A stretch of DNA of 64,000 nt, taken from Rhizomys pruinosus. Taxonomy: Eukaryota > Chordata > Mammalia > Rodentia > Spalacidae. The stretch lies in assembly GCA_009823505.1 (NCBI GenBank), contig VZQC01005595.1:316239-380238 (forward strand). The letters run 5' to 3'. Numbering within the stretch: the first letter of the stretch is position 1; each line of letters begins with the position of its first letter. The notes under the pieces are model-generated. The model ran no database searches. It was given only the letters and a program-made list of their open reading frames with translations, and was not told where the DNA came from. The position numbers and the translations under genes were made by a program. This document shows positions 11,508-21,965 of the stretch, one piece after another.

Positions 11508-12206
11508 TTAAATCCGAAAGCCGATGAAGATGAACATGAGGGTAAAAACGAAAAGGAATGTGACTCTCGAATCTCATCCCACCCGCGTCCCTTCTTGGCC
11601 CGGTCCTCCTGCTTTTTGCGAAGGGCCTCCCGGTGGGCCCGGAGCCGCCGCTCTCTCTCTAACTGTTCACCATAGTGCGCTTGGTAGAAGGCGTCAAAGT
11701 CGAACATGGTGCGACGCCGGTCTTCGGAAGAGACCCGACCACCAACGTGGGCCCGAGAGGATGGAGGAGGGCAGAGAGGAGCGGGGTCCGGCGCCGGCGT
11801 CCTCGAGGGACGGACACCAGGTCCGCGCAGGTCCTGGTCGCTTAGCAAACCTCGGTCATATTTGCGACGCAGGGTGGTGCTGCTCAGGATCAGGTAAGCT
11901 TCGGAGATGCGGGAGAAGCTCTCGGCGGCCTCTGTGCTCCCAAAGTTACGATCTGGAGGTAAAGGAAGCTCTGCCTGTAGTACGCAGCTTTGATCTGCGC
12001 CTGCGTGGCCGTGGAGGGGACGCCCAGCAGCTCATAGAGGGCTGTGCGGGAATACGAGCTGTCACTCCTGGAGTATGTACTGGCTTGCCGGTCCAAGCCC
12101 CGGGTGGAATTCTCCGGCAGTCCCCATGCCCGCTGGTACCTCCACAGCTGCAACAGGGGCCACCTTGGGCGGCACAAGGCCGCCATTTTGGTCGGGGGCA
12201 GGGCCC

Positions 12207-12223
12207 GAATATTGCTGTTTTCT
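12207..12223. repeat. Target-site duplication, right copy (DNAJC30 retrocopy)
   Basis: Exact 17-base match to 9729-9745. It abuts the 5' end of the retrocopy, only about 20 bases upstream of the DNAJC30 ATG, so the copy appears to be full length at its 5' end. Confidence 0.96.
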
Positions 12224-12257
12224 ATGCTTAATATAATTCAGTTTTTATTTTCTTTTT

Positions 12258-12335
12258 CGGTATTTGAGCTTGATCCCAGAAGCCTGTACATGCTAGCTAA
12301 CCGCTCTAATTTCAACACTGGAGCCACTCAATTTG
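12258..12335 (-). mobile_element. Degraded ID-like SINE fragment
   Basis: GAGCTTGATCCCAGAAGCC then GCTAGCTAACCGCTCTAATT resembles a reverse-complemented ID core, with many changes. Confidence 0.45.
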
Positions 12336-12838
12336 AATTAATGAGTATATTTTGGAAAAAATGTTTTATATTTCCAAAGTGAATACACAAAATGTTAGTA
12401 TTCCAATATTAAAACATTTTTATTCTTAAAAAATTAACAGTGTTCAGGAAAGTGCCTATGATATTCTATTTATCTTACTTAACCAAATCTAGATCCAGTA
12501 ATGTCCACTCTGTGTAAAATTATGCAATTCTAAGGAAGGAGAGAGTAAATAAGATTGAAGTAACATTGAAGTAACACTGCTTGCATTGTAATGTTGTTTC
12601 TTATTTGCTTTCAACAACAGCTTAGGTGTCTGAGAAATGTTTTAATATTTGAGATTTCACAAAACTGTTCTGATCTCTGAACAGTTAGTTTAATTTGTTG
12701 TTGGAGGAGGATGAAGCTGAGACTCTGTAGTTCCCATGTTATATTCAAACGTTAGGATAAAAGTTAAAAATGTTGGTTACTATAAGATAGATAGGTTCAG
12801 AAGATTTTATGATTAGAAGTGAACCAACAAGTGCGCAT

Positions 12839-12869
12839 GCCCACCCCCCCACAACCCCCCCCACCTCCA
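12839..12869 (-). other. C-rich tract, possible G-quadruplex on minus strand
   Basis: Runs of 3 to 8 C separated by 1 to 3 bases give at least four G-runs on the minus strand in about 30 bases. Confidence 0.55.
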
Positions 12870-13635
12870 CATGCTTTAGAGTAAACATAATTAAAGTAAT
12901 GGAAGAGACAGAAAAGGCAGTTTAGTTCATTCATGATTGTGTTACGATGGCTGAAGTCTGTGCTTCTTATGGTATAGTATTAAAAAGCCAGTGAAAATAG
13001 TTTAGCTGCTTCATTTACAACTTTGTTTTGAAATGTCACTATTAATGACTGATGAGAGGAATTCAAGGTGAGATAATGTTAGTCTACAGGTCTCTTTCTT
13101 CTAATGTTTAGAGGAAAAATGTCAAAGAATTGAGGGGAAACAAGCTATATTGACAGTAATATGCATAATTGGCTACTTTTGTGGCAGGTGTTATAATCAC
13201 TATGATGAAATATGAGTGTGACATATAATGTTTAGACTCTAAAAAGTCTCATTCCTATGGATCAAGCAAGTTGATAATGAAAAGAGAAAATAATTTTTCT
13301 AAATTACTTAAGCAAAAAATTGTGGGGTGTAAACTACTCGCCTCAAATGAAGGTAGCTTTTGTAGCAAAATAATGGTGTGTGACCACTGTTCTGAGATTT
13401 AAATTCCAAGAAGTTCACATGCTGAGAACTTAAGATGTTTATAGACATGGCAATACAAAGCATACAGCTTTGAATAATCTCTAGATATATTTTAATATTA
13501 AAATAGGCTAAGATGTTGGAGTTAAGATTTATAATAAATGTCCTAGTATAAAACTAAATGGACAAAAAATGGATTAGATATTTAAAAGCTAAGAACTCAT
13601 TTCCTAACTAGATCAAGTAAGTACCCCAATACTTG

Positions 13636-13659
13636 ATGTGTGTGTGTGTGTGTGTGTTT
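13636..13659. repeat. (GT)n microsatellite
   Basis: About eleven uninterrupted TG units. Confidence 0.95.
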
Positions 13660-13683
13660 TCACATTAATGTACTTGGAATCAT

Positions 13684-13741
13684 GTTCAAGGCCTGTGTAG
13701 GGTACATAAACACTCTGTCACTGTGTTACACCTCAGCCCAT
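13684..13741 (-). mobile_element. Degraded ID-like SINE fragment
   Basis: AAGGCCTGTGTAGGGTACAT, then CTCTGTCACTGTGTTACACC and TCAGCCCA follow the reverse ID order. Confidence 0.5.
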
Positions 13742-13984
13742 GAATGTTAGTTTAAGTCTAGAAAGAGATTTCTTTAGAGTTATATAATATTTTATATTTT
13801 CAGTCCTAATTATAGATAAAGACTAGAAAATGAAAGCTGAGAGTGTGTCATGTTACATATGCAAATAATAATGAAAGTACCTCAAGCTTTTATCATCATT
13901 AGGTATACCTTTAAGGAACTTAAAGTCAAGATTCAACATTTAATACAGATAACTGCATCTCCATGTTTTATTTTTAATTTTGTT

Positions 13985-14125
13985 CATAGTATATTTTTAT
14001 TTATATGAGTGTTTTGCATACATGTATAAAAGTGCACCATGAGTGAGCAATGCTTGCAGAGCCCAGAAGAGGGTATTGGATTCCCTGGAGCTGGAGTTTT
14101 TTGCCACCATATCGGTGATGGAAAC
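13985..14125 (-). mobile_element. B2 SINE fragment, old
   Basis: Reverse-complement B2 3' half: GTGTTTTGCATACATGTAT, AGCCCAGAAGAGGGTATTGG and TTCCCTGGAGCTGGAGTT, ending near a damaged CACCATATCGGTG. Confidence 0.75.
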
Positions 14126-14409
14126 TCTGTTTTTCTTGTTAATGTTTATCTTATTTTTTGTTTAAATTTGTATTTTTATTGAATTTTTATGACTTCCATA
14201 TAATAAAGCTTCATGATATTTCAGTCCTTTTTATTTATGCCTATAGAGACTGATATGTGTTCCCAAATGTCTTTCATTGTGGGTTTATACACTGGACTTA
14301 CCAAGAGCCCCGTCCCTATAAGACACTGCCTCCCTCCTCTCCCAGGAACCATCAGTTTCCAATATGTTGGGCTGAAATTTCTTACCAACTTCACAATGTC
14401 TATGCTGGG

Positions 14410-14546
14410 ATTATGTCTCAAGACAGGTTTCCTTGTAGTCTTGACTAGCTTGGAACTCTCTAAGTAGACCAGGCTGTTCTAATCTCTTAAAGATTTTTTT
14501 CTGCCCTGAGAGTGTTGAGATTAAAGGTATGCGTCACCATGTGTCA
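14410..14546 (-). mobile_element. B1 SINE, degraded
   Basis: TGTCTCAAGACAGGTTTCC, AACTCTCTAAGTAGACCAGG and GAGATTAAAGGTATGCGTC in reverse B1 order. Confidence 0.8.
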
Positions 14547-14639
14547 CTCATATTCATGTTTATTGTGGCATTCTTCACATGGGCTAGATCATGCTATCAG
14601 TTTAAGTGCCTATTTATGCATGTGAACACAAAGAAAAGA

Positions 14640-14975
14640 TGGTGTGTGCATGCAGTAGAGTACTATTCAGCCACAAAGAATAAGAAAATCATGTCACTAA
14701 CAGGAATATGGATGGTGGTAGAGATCATCGTGCTAAGTGAAATGAAAGAAATCCACAAACAAAAGGATAATCTTTGTCTCATCTTAGAAATCTTGAAAAA
14801 AAAGGATCATGAAACTAGTAGTGGGACTATAAGGAAAGTACGTGTGGTTGAAGAGGAAGAGAGTGGTACGAGCGAGGGCAATAGGAATGAAAGTTAACAA
14901 AGTACATTATATGCCTGTAAACATGTCATAAAAACCCAGTTTGGTATACAATTAACAAAACATAATTAAAAGTAA
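14640..14975 (+). mobile_element. L1 ORF2 C-terminus and 3' end, old
   Basis: Translation includes AVEYYSATKNKKIMSLTGIW and IIVLSEMKEIHKQKDN, equivalent to the L1 ORF2p C-terminal region (YYSA, then SEV/SEM..QK). The purine-rich 3' UTR follows. Confidence 0.8.
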
Positions 14976-14979
14976 AACA

Positions 14980-15058
14980 AGCGAGTTCCAGGACAGCTGG
15001 GGCTACAGGGAGACCCGGTCTCGAAAAGACCAAAAAAAAAAAAAAAAAAAAAAAAAAA
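14980..15058 (+). mobile_element. B1 SINE, 3' part with long A tail
   Basis: GCGAGTTCCAGGACAGCTGG, GGGAGACCCGGTCTC and a 24-base A run. Only the last third of B1 is present, so it is 5'-truncated. Confidence 0.88.
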
Positions 15059-16056
15059 GGTAAAACAAGAGAAATTATAGGAAAATTAAATTGGAAGCTT
15101 TTGAAGAATTCAAAGAAAATGAGAGTTATTTCATAATATTTAGAAGCAGTAGGAAAGTTAGGTATACCATTCCCATATCCTATGGGTTTAGGATCAATAA
15201 AATGTATTAAGGTAGTGGCCATTTAACTATACTAAACTAAGTTCCCTGGATCTGGCATTATGTCTATGGAAAATTTCTGTGAGCCATGAAGGAAGTTGGT
15301 TTACTATTGGCTAAGACTGGAAATTTTTGAGTAACAATGTTGATAGCAGTTTTGACACACTGAGATTTTAATTCATGTGGAAAACCCAAATAGGTGATTA
15401 TTTTAAGCTTAGATACAGATACATATTTGGAAGACTTTGGCATATTGGTGGAAATATAGAACAATTTACAAAAAAGTATAAATTTTAAACAAAATCACAT
15501 ATGATAAAGCCCATTAGAACTCTTTATATTAGGCATAGTCAAGGATCTGGGGGTAATACAAAGGGCTGTGACAGTTGGGCCAAATAATAGGAGATATAGT
15601 AGGACTAGAAAGTGAATGGGAAAGTAGTAAATTTTGTCTGTGCATATTATAGTTTCCTTTGATAAAGGCATATGACCTTCCCTCTTGTAACAAATAAGTA
15701 TAATACATAGAATTCTAAATCCAATTCTTCTTAAGGGTGTTTTTAAATAGATGAGGTATTTCCTGTCCAATAACTCTATACACAGGAAGTCAGGTGAATT
15801 AAACGAGAATAAACAGGACAACTAAGGTTAGAGCATCTAGAGAAAAGAATTTGACATACTTTTAGAAAAATAAAAGAAAATAACAGGAACTGGATTTTAT
15901 AAATTCATTTCATTTTGCATTCACATTCCTTAGCCATGATTTCATTGTAGAGCCATATACTTGGATGATTTTTATATAATTTGTGGGTAGTCACATAGCT
16001 AACATTAAGCTTCCTTCATTCAGGATGAGTGAAATGGATTAAGACTTTAGAATTGG
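15059..16056. other. Low-copy sequence, nothing recognised
   Basis: Two minus-strand open frames (15264-15464 and 15495-15821) show no motif or family I recognise. Base composition does not differ from the flanks. Confidence 0.45.
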
Positions 16057-16610
16057 TGACTGTGATGACTTATGTTGGTTCTACTTTATATTAGTGAATT
16101 GTCCACCCTAAATGTAAGCAACACTAAACTAGATTGGGGTCATAAACTTCATGCAAAGGGAGGGGGAACTGGGAGTATTCCTCACATTAGCTTTTTTTCC
16201 TTGAATATTTTATTTGTTGTTTTTATTTTATGTGTCTGAGTGTATCGTCTGAATGTAAGTGAACCCATGTTATGCAGGATCCATGGAGGATAGAAGGGAG
16301 CCTCAGATTCCCCTGGAACTGGAGTTATGGATGGTTGTTAACTGCAACATGGATGCCGTGAATTGAAGCTAAGTCTTCTGCAACAGTTTCCAATGCTCTT
16401 AACTGCTGAGCCATCTATGCAGCCCTCTCATTTAGCTTTTGGGTGGCAGAGGCACAGTGACTGACAAGCAGCCTCATGTTCCTGCCACTATGACTTCCCT
16501 GCAATGATGTGCTCTAATGTCAAACTCTGAGTCAAAATAGGTCTTTCCTTAAATTTCTTTGTTAAAATGTGTTTTATCCCAATGACAAGAAAATTATTTA
16601 ATACCGAAAT
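16057..16610 (+). mobile_element. MaLR-type LTR, interrupted by a B2
   Basis: It starts TGTGATGACTTATG. After the B2 it resumes with CAGCCTCATGTTCCTGCC, ATGACTTCCCTGCAATGATG and AGTCAAAATAGGTCTTTCC, then TATCCCAATGACAAGAAAA, the ordered 3' features of rodent MaLR LTRs. The exact subfamily is not assigned. Confidence 0.65.
16205..16425 (-). mobile_element. B2 SINE within the MaLR LTR
   Basis: Reverse B2: TTTTATGTGTCTGAGTGTAT, TTCCCCTGGAACTGGAGTT, CTTAACTGCTGAGCCATCTA and GCAGCCC. Single-unit type without the 17-bp duplication. Confidence 0.88.
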
Positions 16611-16960
16611 TTGGTATTGAGCTCTTGCTTTGAGACACCTGACCACATGGTTTAGGGGCCTTCATAAGTATTTTGAAGAGTTCAGAGGTCTGGGCTAGAG
16701 GAGCCCTAAATTTTGTAGATAGAGCTCTTGAGAACTTAGATCAGAATCCTGAGAGAAATTTCGATGGTAGAGTCCTGGTTACTGAAGTTTCAGAGGGCAA
16801 CAAGGAATCTCTTAGAAATGAAGCTAGGGGCCATTTGGGTTACATTATGGTAAAGAATGTCCCTTCATTCTCCCTGAATCACAGAAATACAAATGAATTT
16901 CAAAGAACTGGGTAATGGGTTAGGTGGAAGACGTTCCAAGGGAAGATATAATTTAGGCTA
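16611..16960 (+). mobile_element. MaLR internal region, 5' part
   Basis: Non-coding internal MaLR features are visible, such as TTTGGTATTGAG after the LTR, the GAGTCCTGG..GAAGTTTCAGAGGG block and scattered remnants. No gag/pol frame; MaLRs are non-autonomous. Confidence 0.6.
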
Positions 16961-17315
16961 TGGTGGGATGGTTACTATCAGCTGATACCTTGATCAGATC
17001 TAAGATCACCTACCATCCAGGCTCACACATAAGGGATCATCAGGATTATTTTGTCTGAGTTATGAAGCTCCATCTTAACTTGGGACAGCACCATTCAGTT
17101 GGCTTCATTCCAGGATGGAAGAGGAAGGTGATAGCAATCATCACACTCTGCCTCTTGACTGAAAATGCTTGTGAGCATAGCCTCAAGCTCCTGTTCTCAT
17201 GATCTCCTACTGCGATGGACTATACCTGTCCATGGTTAGTGGAAATAAGCCACTTTCTCTTGATTCACTTTTTTCAGAATATTTTGTTACATTAACAGGA
17301 AAAATACCTAACACA
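16961..17315 (+). mobile_element. Second MaLR-type LTR
   Basis: It begins TGGTGGGATGG and contains GGACAGCACCATTCAG, CTCCTACTGCGATGGAC, AATAAGCCACTTTCTC and ends ATACCTAACACA. The last 100 bases align in order with the end of the LTR at 16480-16610. Confidence 0.7.
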
Positions 17316-17661
17316 AAAGTTTGATACTGAAAATATTGTCATTCCTGTGATACACCTAGCCTTTGGGACTGGTTTGCTGGAGGAATGTGGGGAACTTTGG
17401 GCTAGAAAATCACTTGCAAAACATAACCAAAGTTAATGAGCTGACCTAGTAGGAACTGTAAGGAAAGAATGCTAAGTGAACCATGGGTAATGAATGCTCA
17501 GCTTCTGAGTTTTCATAGTAGAACACAGACTTTACCAGGAACTGGACTAGAAACTGTTCTGTGCTATTCTGGCAAAGAGTATTTTTTCATTCTTCCTGTC
17601 TTCTGAGAACTGCGTACTGAGGTTGAATATAAGTGTAATGGACTAGTTTACAGAGGATATT

Positions 17662-17885
17662 ACTTTTTTAAAAATTATTTATTTTTTATGTGTATGAGTG
17701 TACTGTCTGTATGTAGGTTGGTGCACCTGTGTCGTGCAATGCCGTGGAGGTCAGAAGAGGGTGTCGGATTCCCCTGGAAATGGAGTTAAAGACGGTTCTT
17801 AGCCAAGATATGGGTGCTGGGAATTGAACCAGGGTCGTGTGCAAGAGCAGTCAGTGCTTTTAATCACTGAGCCATCTCTCCAGCC
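17662..17885 (-). mobile_element. B2 SINE with clear TSD
   Basis: Full reverse B2 from TTTTTTAAAAATTATTT to CTCTCCAGCC. TSD ACAGAGGATATT is at 17650-17661 and 17886-17897. It has the single-unit form (CCCCTGGAAATGGAGTTAAAG). Confidence 0.96.
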
Positions 17886-18059
17886 ACAGAGGATATTTTG
17901 AGATAGGGTAGTGCAGCTAATGTTTAATGTTATCATCCAGGTCTACAGTGAGAGCAAAATGTGAAGCAGAAAGATGTGAACAATGTTCATTTTAGACAAG
18001 AAAAGGATGTGAGCTTTTTAACCTTATAGGCAAGGCAGTTTTGTGAGCAGCTATAACCA

Positions 18060-18077
18060 TAACCATAACCATTAAAG
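18060..18077. repeat. ACCATA short tandem repeat
   Basis: Three consecutive ACCATA-type hexamers within MaLR internal sequence. Confidence 0.7.
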
Positions 18078-18817
18078 AGATTAGCATCATTAAAATTAAA
18101 CCAGGTGCTTTGTACAGGGACAAAATTCCACCTTTTAATGGATCGATTATGTGAAATGCATAGTCATCTAAAGGAGAGAATATACAGTGAAAGAAGATCC
18201 TGCTGCAAAAGAGTTCCCTGATTCTTAAAAAGAGATGCCTAAAGAGTTGTTTCTCCACGGTCAGCACTGATACAACTAGGATCCAGGAGAACGAGGCTCC
18301 ACCCCACCTGGAAGGAGAACCTGACATCATTACCTGTGTGATACCTGCTTTGCAGGCATGAAAGATGTCACATTGACTGTGTCTGGAGTTTTCTATCACA
18401 GTTTTAGAATGATATTTAGGTCAGCTGATGTGTGGCAAAGTCCGATTCCATAAAATGAGGTCACTAAAGGCTGCTGCATGAAACTAAAGGTGGGACCTAT
18501 GTTGTGATGGAGAGCCAGGATATTGGAGATGGCAGGACCATGAGATGTCCACTGAAGCATAAATCAGAAGTAACTTGATAATCAGCAAGCTATTTATTTA
18601 GATTTTGAAAATAACTTCCCACTATCCTAGTTAGGTTGACCAAGATCATTTTGATTGATGGCTGCAAATCTAGTTGTTTGCTTGTCTATTTGCTTTAAAC
18701 TGACCTATTTCAGAAACTCAGAAAGATAAATATCACCTATTTTCTATTATATGTGGAAACTTGATTAAAATATGTATGTGTGACATGAATATATTACATT
18801 TTTATTACTATATTTTG

Positions 18818-18946
18818 AGGCAGGTTCACAATTCTGTAGCCCTGGCTGGCCCTGAACTTCCTAGGTAGACCAGGCTGACCTCAAACTTGTAAAGATCACT
18901 TTCTCCTGGGAGCCAGGATCAAAGGCATGTACCACCACACCCACCC
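18818..18946 (-). mobile_element. B1 SINE, degraded
   Basis: TGTAGCCCTGGCTGGCCC, GGTAGACCAGGCTGACCTC and AAAGGCATGTACCACCAC in reverse B1 order. Confidence 0.87.
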
Positions 18947-19129
18947 TATTTTTTGAGCTAATTTTTCAAATATGCTGTCTTTAGCAATGTATTCTCCACA
19001 AATAACCTATGTTAAACTTATGGTAAATAGCTCATTTAGGTATAATTCTGTCTCTACACAGCATGAGAGACTGTGGTTAGAGATTTGCAACAGTTTGTTC
19101 CCTACTCAGAGTACTAATTAAAAAACCTT

Positions 19130-20285
19130 TTTATTTAGTTTTTGTGCATGTCATATAATAGATCTTAATCAAAGTTAGAATGCCTCCCCTATCTATGCCG
19201 TTTATGTTAAATCCTATCTGGTCAAGAATTTGTACTCAGATATCCCTTGATGGAAGTTCTTCTCCTGGACTCTAGTCAGACTATCTAGAGTCACTCCCTT
19301 AAAGAAGACCTACTCTTCCTCACCACTCACTAATCAGTTGCCAATGGTTCTTTGACTGCCATTAGGAACTGCTACCCATTTTCTCATTTCTATGCCGGTT
19401 TTTGTCTGACTGAGTCAGCACGGGTCTTGGGTGTGCTGTCCCTATTCTTGCAAATGAACCAACCCTGGCTCTTCTAATCTTTCTGACCCCTCTTCTGAAA
19501 TCATCTCAAACCTTCAGTAGGTGAAGTTCAATATAACAGTCCCTTCTAAGGATATGCACTCTGCAGTCTCTTATTCTCTAAAACATGGTCAGTTGTGGCC
19601 TGCTGTGTACATCATACTCTGATTGATTTATGAAGAAGTTTAGGTGGTAAGAGTTAAGGAATGTATAAATATTCTCTTATCACTGTGTTCCACTCTGTTC
19701 CACAAGCTTTAGGTGTTGAAGTTCTACAGTAGATATTAGAACAGGACATCTTTCAGAACTATATTCTCTGTGTGACCATTTGTGAAACTCTGCAGTAGCC
19801 CCCATCTTTAAAAATAAGCTTTGTTGATGAGTGGTGTCGGTATAATTGTCTGTAAATATAAGGATCCATATTGAGCATGTAGAAAAAATTTCATTTGTCT
19901 AGACATATGAAAGAAATAAGGTTTTATCTAGGATTCATGATCTCTCCAGCCCTGTGTATTTGGCTATAATTACAGTGATTCCCATGAGTTTCCTTCCACT
20001 GATAGGGCTTTAAATCCAATTAGATAGCTGTTGATTACCCCCTAAATAAAACTACCACTGTGCATCAATACAGATAGTTTGCTATAACAGTCATTGTGAT
20101 TATTAGACTTTACAACTGAATTGGACAATTCATTGATTTTCTTCCTTAGCAGCTTTCATCGTATCTTCCAGAACTATGAGAGCTGGTCTTCGGGGAAAGG
20201 TCAGTTCCAGCTACATTGCTTGAAGTCCTGTGTCCAAATTATGTCTTGACTTCTGTAAGCATAATATCATTTACTTCTGGTAGGA
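19130..20285 (-). mobile_element. Lx-type L1 3' UTR (3' part of a 5'-inverted L1)
   Basis: It parallels 2435-3480 and 32640-33110 block by block: GTTTTTGTCTGACTGAGTC, CTATGAGAGCTGGTCTTC, GACTATCTAGAGTCACTCCC. Orientation flips at about 20285. Confidence 0.78.
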
Positions 20286-21500
20286 ATGCAAGCACATGCA
20301 GACATTATGGAACACAGTGTGGAGAACGCTCAAAAAACTAAAAATGAGGGGCTGGAGAGATGGCCTAGCGGTTAAGAGCGCCGACCGCTCTTACAGAGGA
20401 CCCGGGTTCGATTCCCAGTACCCACATGGCGGCCTAGAGCCGTCTGAAACTCCAATTCCAGGAGAACTCCAGTTCCAGGGGAATCCGAGACCCTCTTCTG
20501 ACCTCCGCGGCATTGCACGACACGGGTGCACAAACCCGCATGCAGACAGTACATTGATACACATACAGAAATAAATAAAATTAAAAAAAAAAACTAAAAA
20601 TGAATCTACTATTTGATCTAATTATACTGATTGTTGGCATATACCCAAAGGACTCATCCTACCATAGAGATACCTGTACATCCCTGTTTGTTACTGTTCT
20701 TTTCACAATATGTAATTAATTGAAACAACGTAAATGTCCTTCAAATGACCAAGAGATAATGAAAATTTGGATCATCGACATAATCTAGCTTACCCAGAGA
20801 TAAGGAAAAATGAAAATACGAAATTTGCAGGTAAACTGATAGAACTAGAAACGTTTATACTAAGTGAAGTTACAGTCTCAGAAAAGCAAACTGTGTATGT
20901 TCTTCCAGATTTGCAGATCTTAGCACCAATTCATTATACGTGAGTAAATATCCTCAGTGTAAAAGTAGACAGGAAAATGTGAAAGAAGCATGGAGGTAAA
21001 GGGAAAGAAAGAGCCTGAGAGAAGGGGGCAGTAGGAAGCAGATGCTACCAAGGGGGGAGTGGAAAATTGTGATCTTCAACTAGGATGGGAAGAGGGAAGG
21101 AACCACAGAGGTAAAGGGGAAGAAAGAACTCAAGAGAGGGGAAGAGATATGGGAAAAGCTATTGTCCAGGAGAAATGGGGGTTATTTAAACAGGGGAGGG
21201 AAGAGAGAGTTAGACAGAGAGTGAAAGAGGAGAGATAAATAAAGCCTAGGTGGTATAAAAAGCTAGGGGGGGATGTATAAACTCAACCCCTCCTGAAAAA
21301 TGCACACAGCATATTTATACCTTAATTCATAGGTATACCTGAAGGATACATAACAAGGAGCACAATACCAGATGAGAGAACCTTCTTTCCAACTTATTGG
21401 TTGTAGTAGTCCAAGAGCCTCCCAAAATAATACAGACTGTTGTCATAGCCCTTAATCACCTCCCAGAATCAGAATGTCAACATAGTTCTTAACATTAGTG
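20286..21500 (+). mobile_element. Inverted 5' part of the same L1 (ORF2 end plus 3' UTR)
   Basis: It reads as ORF2 C-terminal sequence (GCAGACATTATGGAACACAG, ATATACCCAAAGGACTCATC), then the purine-rich block (20960-21250), and stops near where the minus part at 19130-20285 begins in element order. This fits twin priming. A B2 interrupts it. Confidence 0.72.
20348..20587 (+). mobile_element. Young B2 SINE with 17-bp internal duplication
   Basis: It starts GGGGCTGGAGAGATGG, with A box TAGCGGTTAAGAGCGC and B box GGGTTCGATTCCC. The AACTCCAATTCCAGGAG unit is followed directly by AACTCCAGTTCCAGGGG. TSD AAAAAACTAAAAATGA is at 20332-20347 and 20588-20603. It is inserted in an L1. Confidence 0.97.
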
Positions 21501-21753
21501 CGATAGCCAATATTTTCCTATGAACCACTTTTTTATTTTTTAATTGATTACTATTTTACTGTCATATTAATACTATGCACCAACTGGTACAGATTTTTCA
21601 TTGACATATTTTTATGATGATTCCTTGAGTTTTTAACTCTGCATATCAGCTGTGTAAATATTTATATTTACTTCATTATCTTATTTTCAGGAACCTTATT
21701 TTCAGGAAAAAGTTCATGTGCTGCTTTATTTTGTTCTGTTCTATTTCTCTCCC

Positions 21754-21815
21754 TGTGTGTGTGTGTGTGTGTGTGTGTGTTTATGTGTGTATGTGTGTGT
21801 GTGTGTGTGTGTGTA
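21754..21815. repeat. (GT)n microsatellite, interrupted
   Basis: Two long TG runs separated by TTATG and TATG interruptions. Confidence 0.96.
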
Positions 21816-21919
21816 TTTGCATGTATATCTTTGTCTTGGTTTGATGTTACATGCATATGCATGTGCATGTGGAGGCCAGATGTCAGTGTCAGTTGTCTCC
21901 CTCTATTGCTCTCCACCAT

Positions 21920-21921
21920 AT

Positions 21922-21960
<39 letters not shown>

Positions 21961-21965
21961 TTTTT
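21920..21965. repeat. (TTTA)n microsatellite
   Basis: Eleven consecutive TTTA units. Open frames reading YLFIYLFI come from this repeat. Confidence 0.97.

Larger units (their letters stand above)
9746..12206 (-). pseudogene. DNAJC30: Processed retrocopy of DNAJC30 (J-domain mitochondrial protein), full mRNA length, frameshifted
   Basis: The reading region runs from an ATG at 12186 to a TAA at 11508-11510. With its two missing bases restored in number it spans 227 codons, equal to 226 residues plus stop, which is the length of human DNAJC30. Recognisable blocks in order are the Tyr/Ser-rich [19 protein letters not shown] entry to the J domain (from about residue 45), IKAAYYRQ, then [34 protein letters not shown], and a hydrophobic C-terminal segment in a third frame (about 11511-11560). 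DNAJC30 is known as an inner-mitochondrial-membrane J protein linked to ATP synthase and complex I repair. Frame break 1 is a one-base deletion between 11957 and 11958, inside codon 77, the His of the catalytic HPD. Frame break 2 is a one-base deletion near 11565, before the membrane segment. The insert is flanked by identical 17-bp TSDs and has a 22-nt tail, so it is a retrocopy. The parent gene is itself single-exon, so lack of introns alone proves nothing. Function is very unlikely. Confidence 0.95.
12224..13960. other. Mostly low-copy AT-rich sequence
   Basis: Contains two worn ID-like fragments, a C-rich tract and a GT microsatellite listed separately. I see no gene. Confidence 0.5.
17316..18600 (+). 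mobile_element. Internal region of the second MaLR
   Basis: It starts again with TTTGATACTG, GGGAACTTTGGGCTAGAAAA, then later GGTGGGACCTATGTTGTGATG and GGCAGGACCATGAGATGTCC, typical of MaLR internal sequence. A B2 interrupts it. The 135-codon open frame on the minus strand (17992-18399) is incidental. Confidence 0.62.

Noticed and set aside
11524..12231. Plus-strand open frame of 235 codons
   Set aside because: It is the antisense shadow of the GC-rich DNAJC30 coding sequence. Its translation is Arg/Gly/Pro-rich without motifs, and the minus strand carries the homology.
17992..18399. 135-codon minus-strand open frame with hydrophobic stretch
   Set aside because: It lies inside MaLR internal sequence with no start context, homology or partner exon.
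20348..20420. tRNA-like A and B boxes in B2 and ID elements
   Set aside because: They are pol III boxes of tRNA-derived SINEs, not tRNA genes; no cloverleaf acceptor is present.
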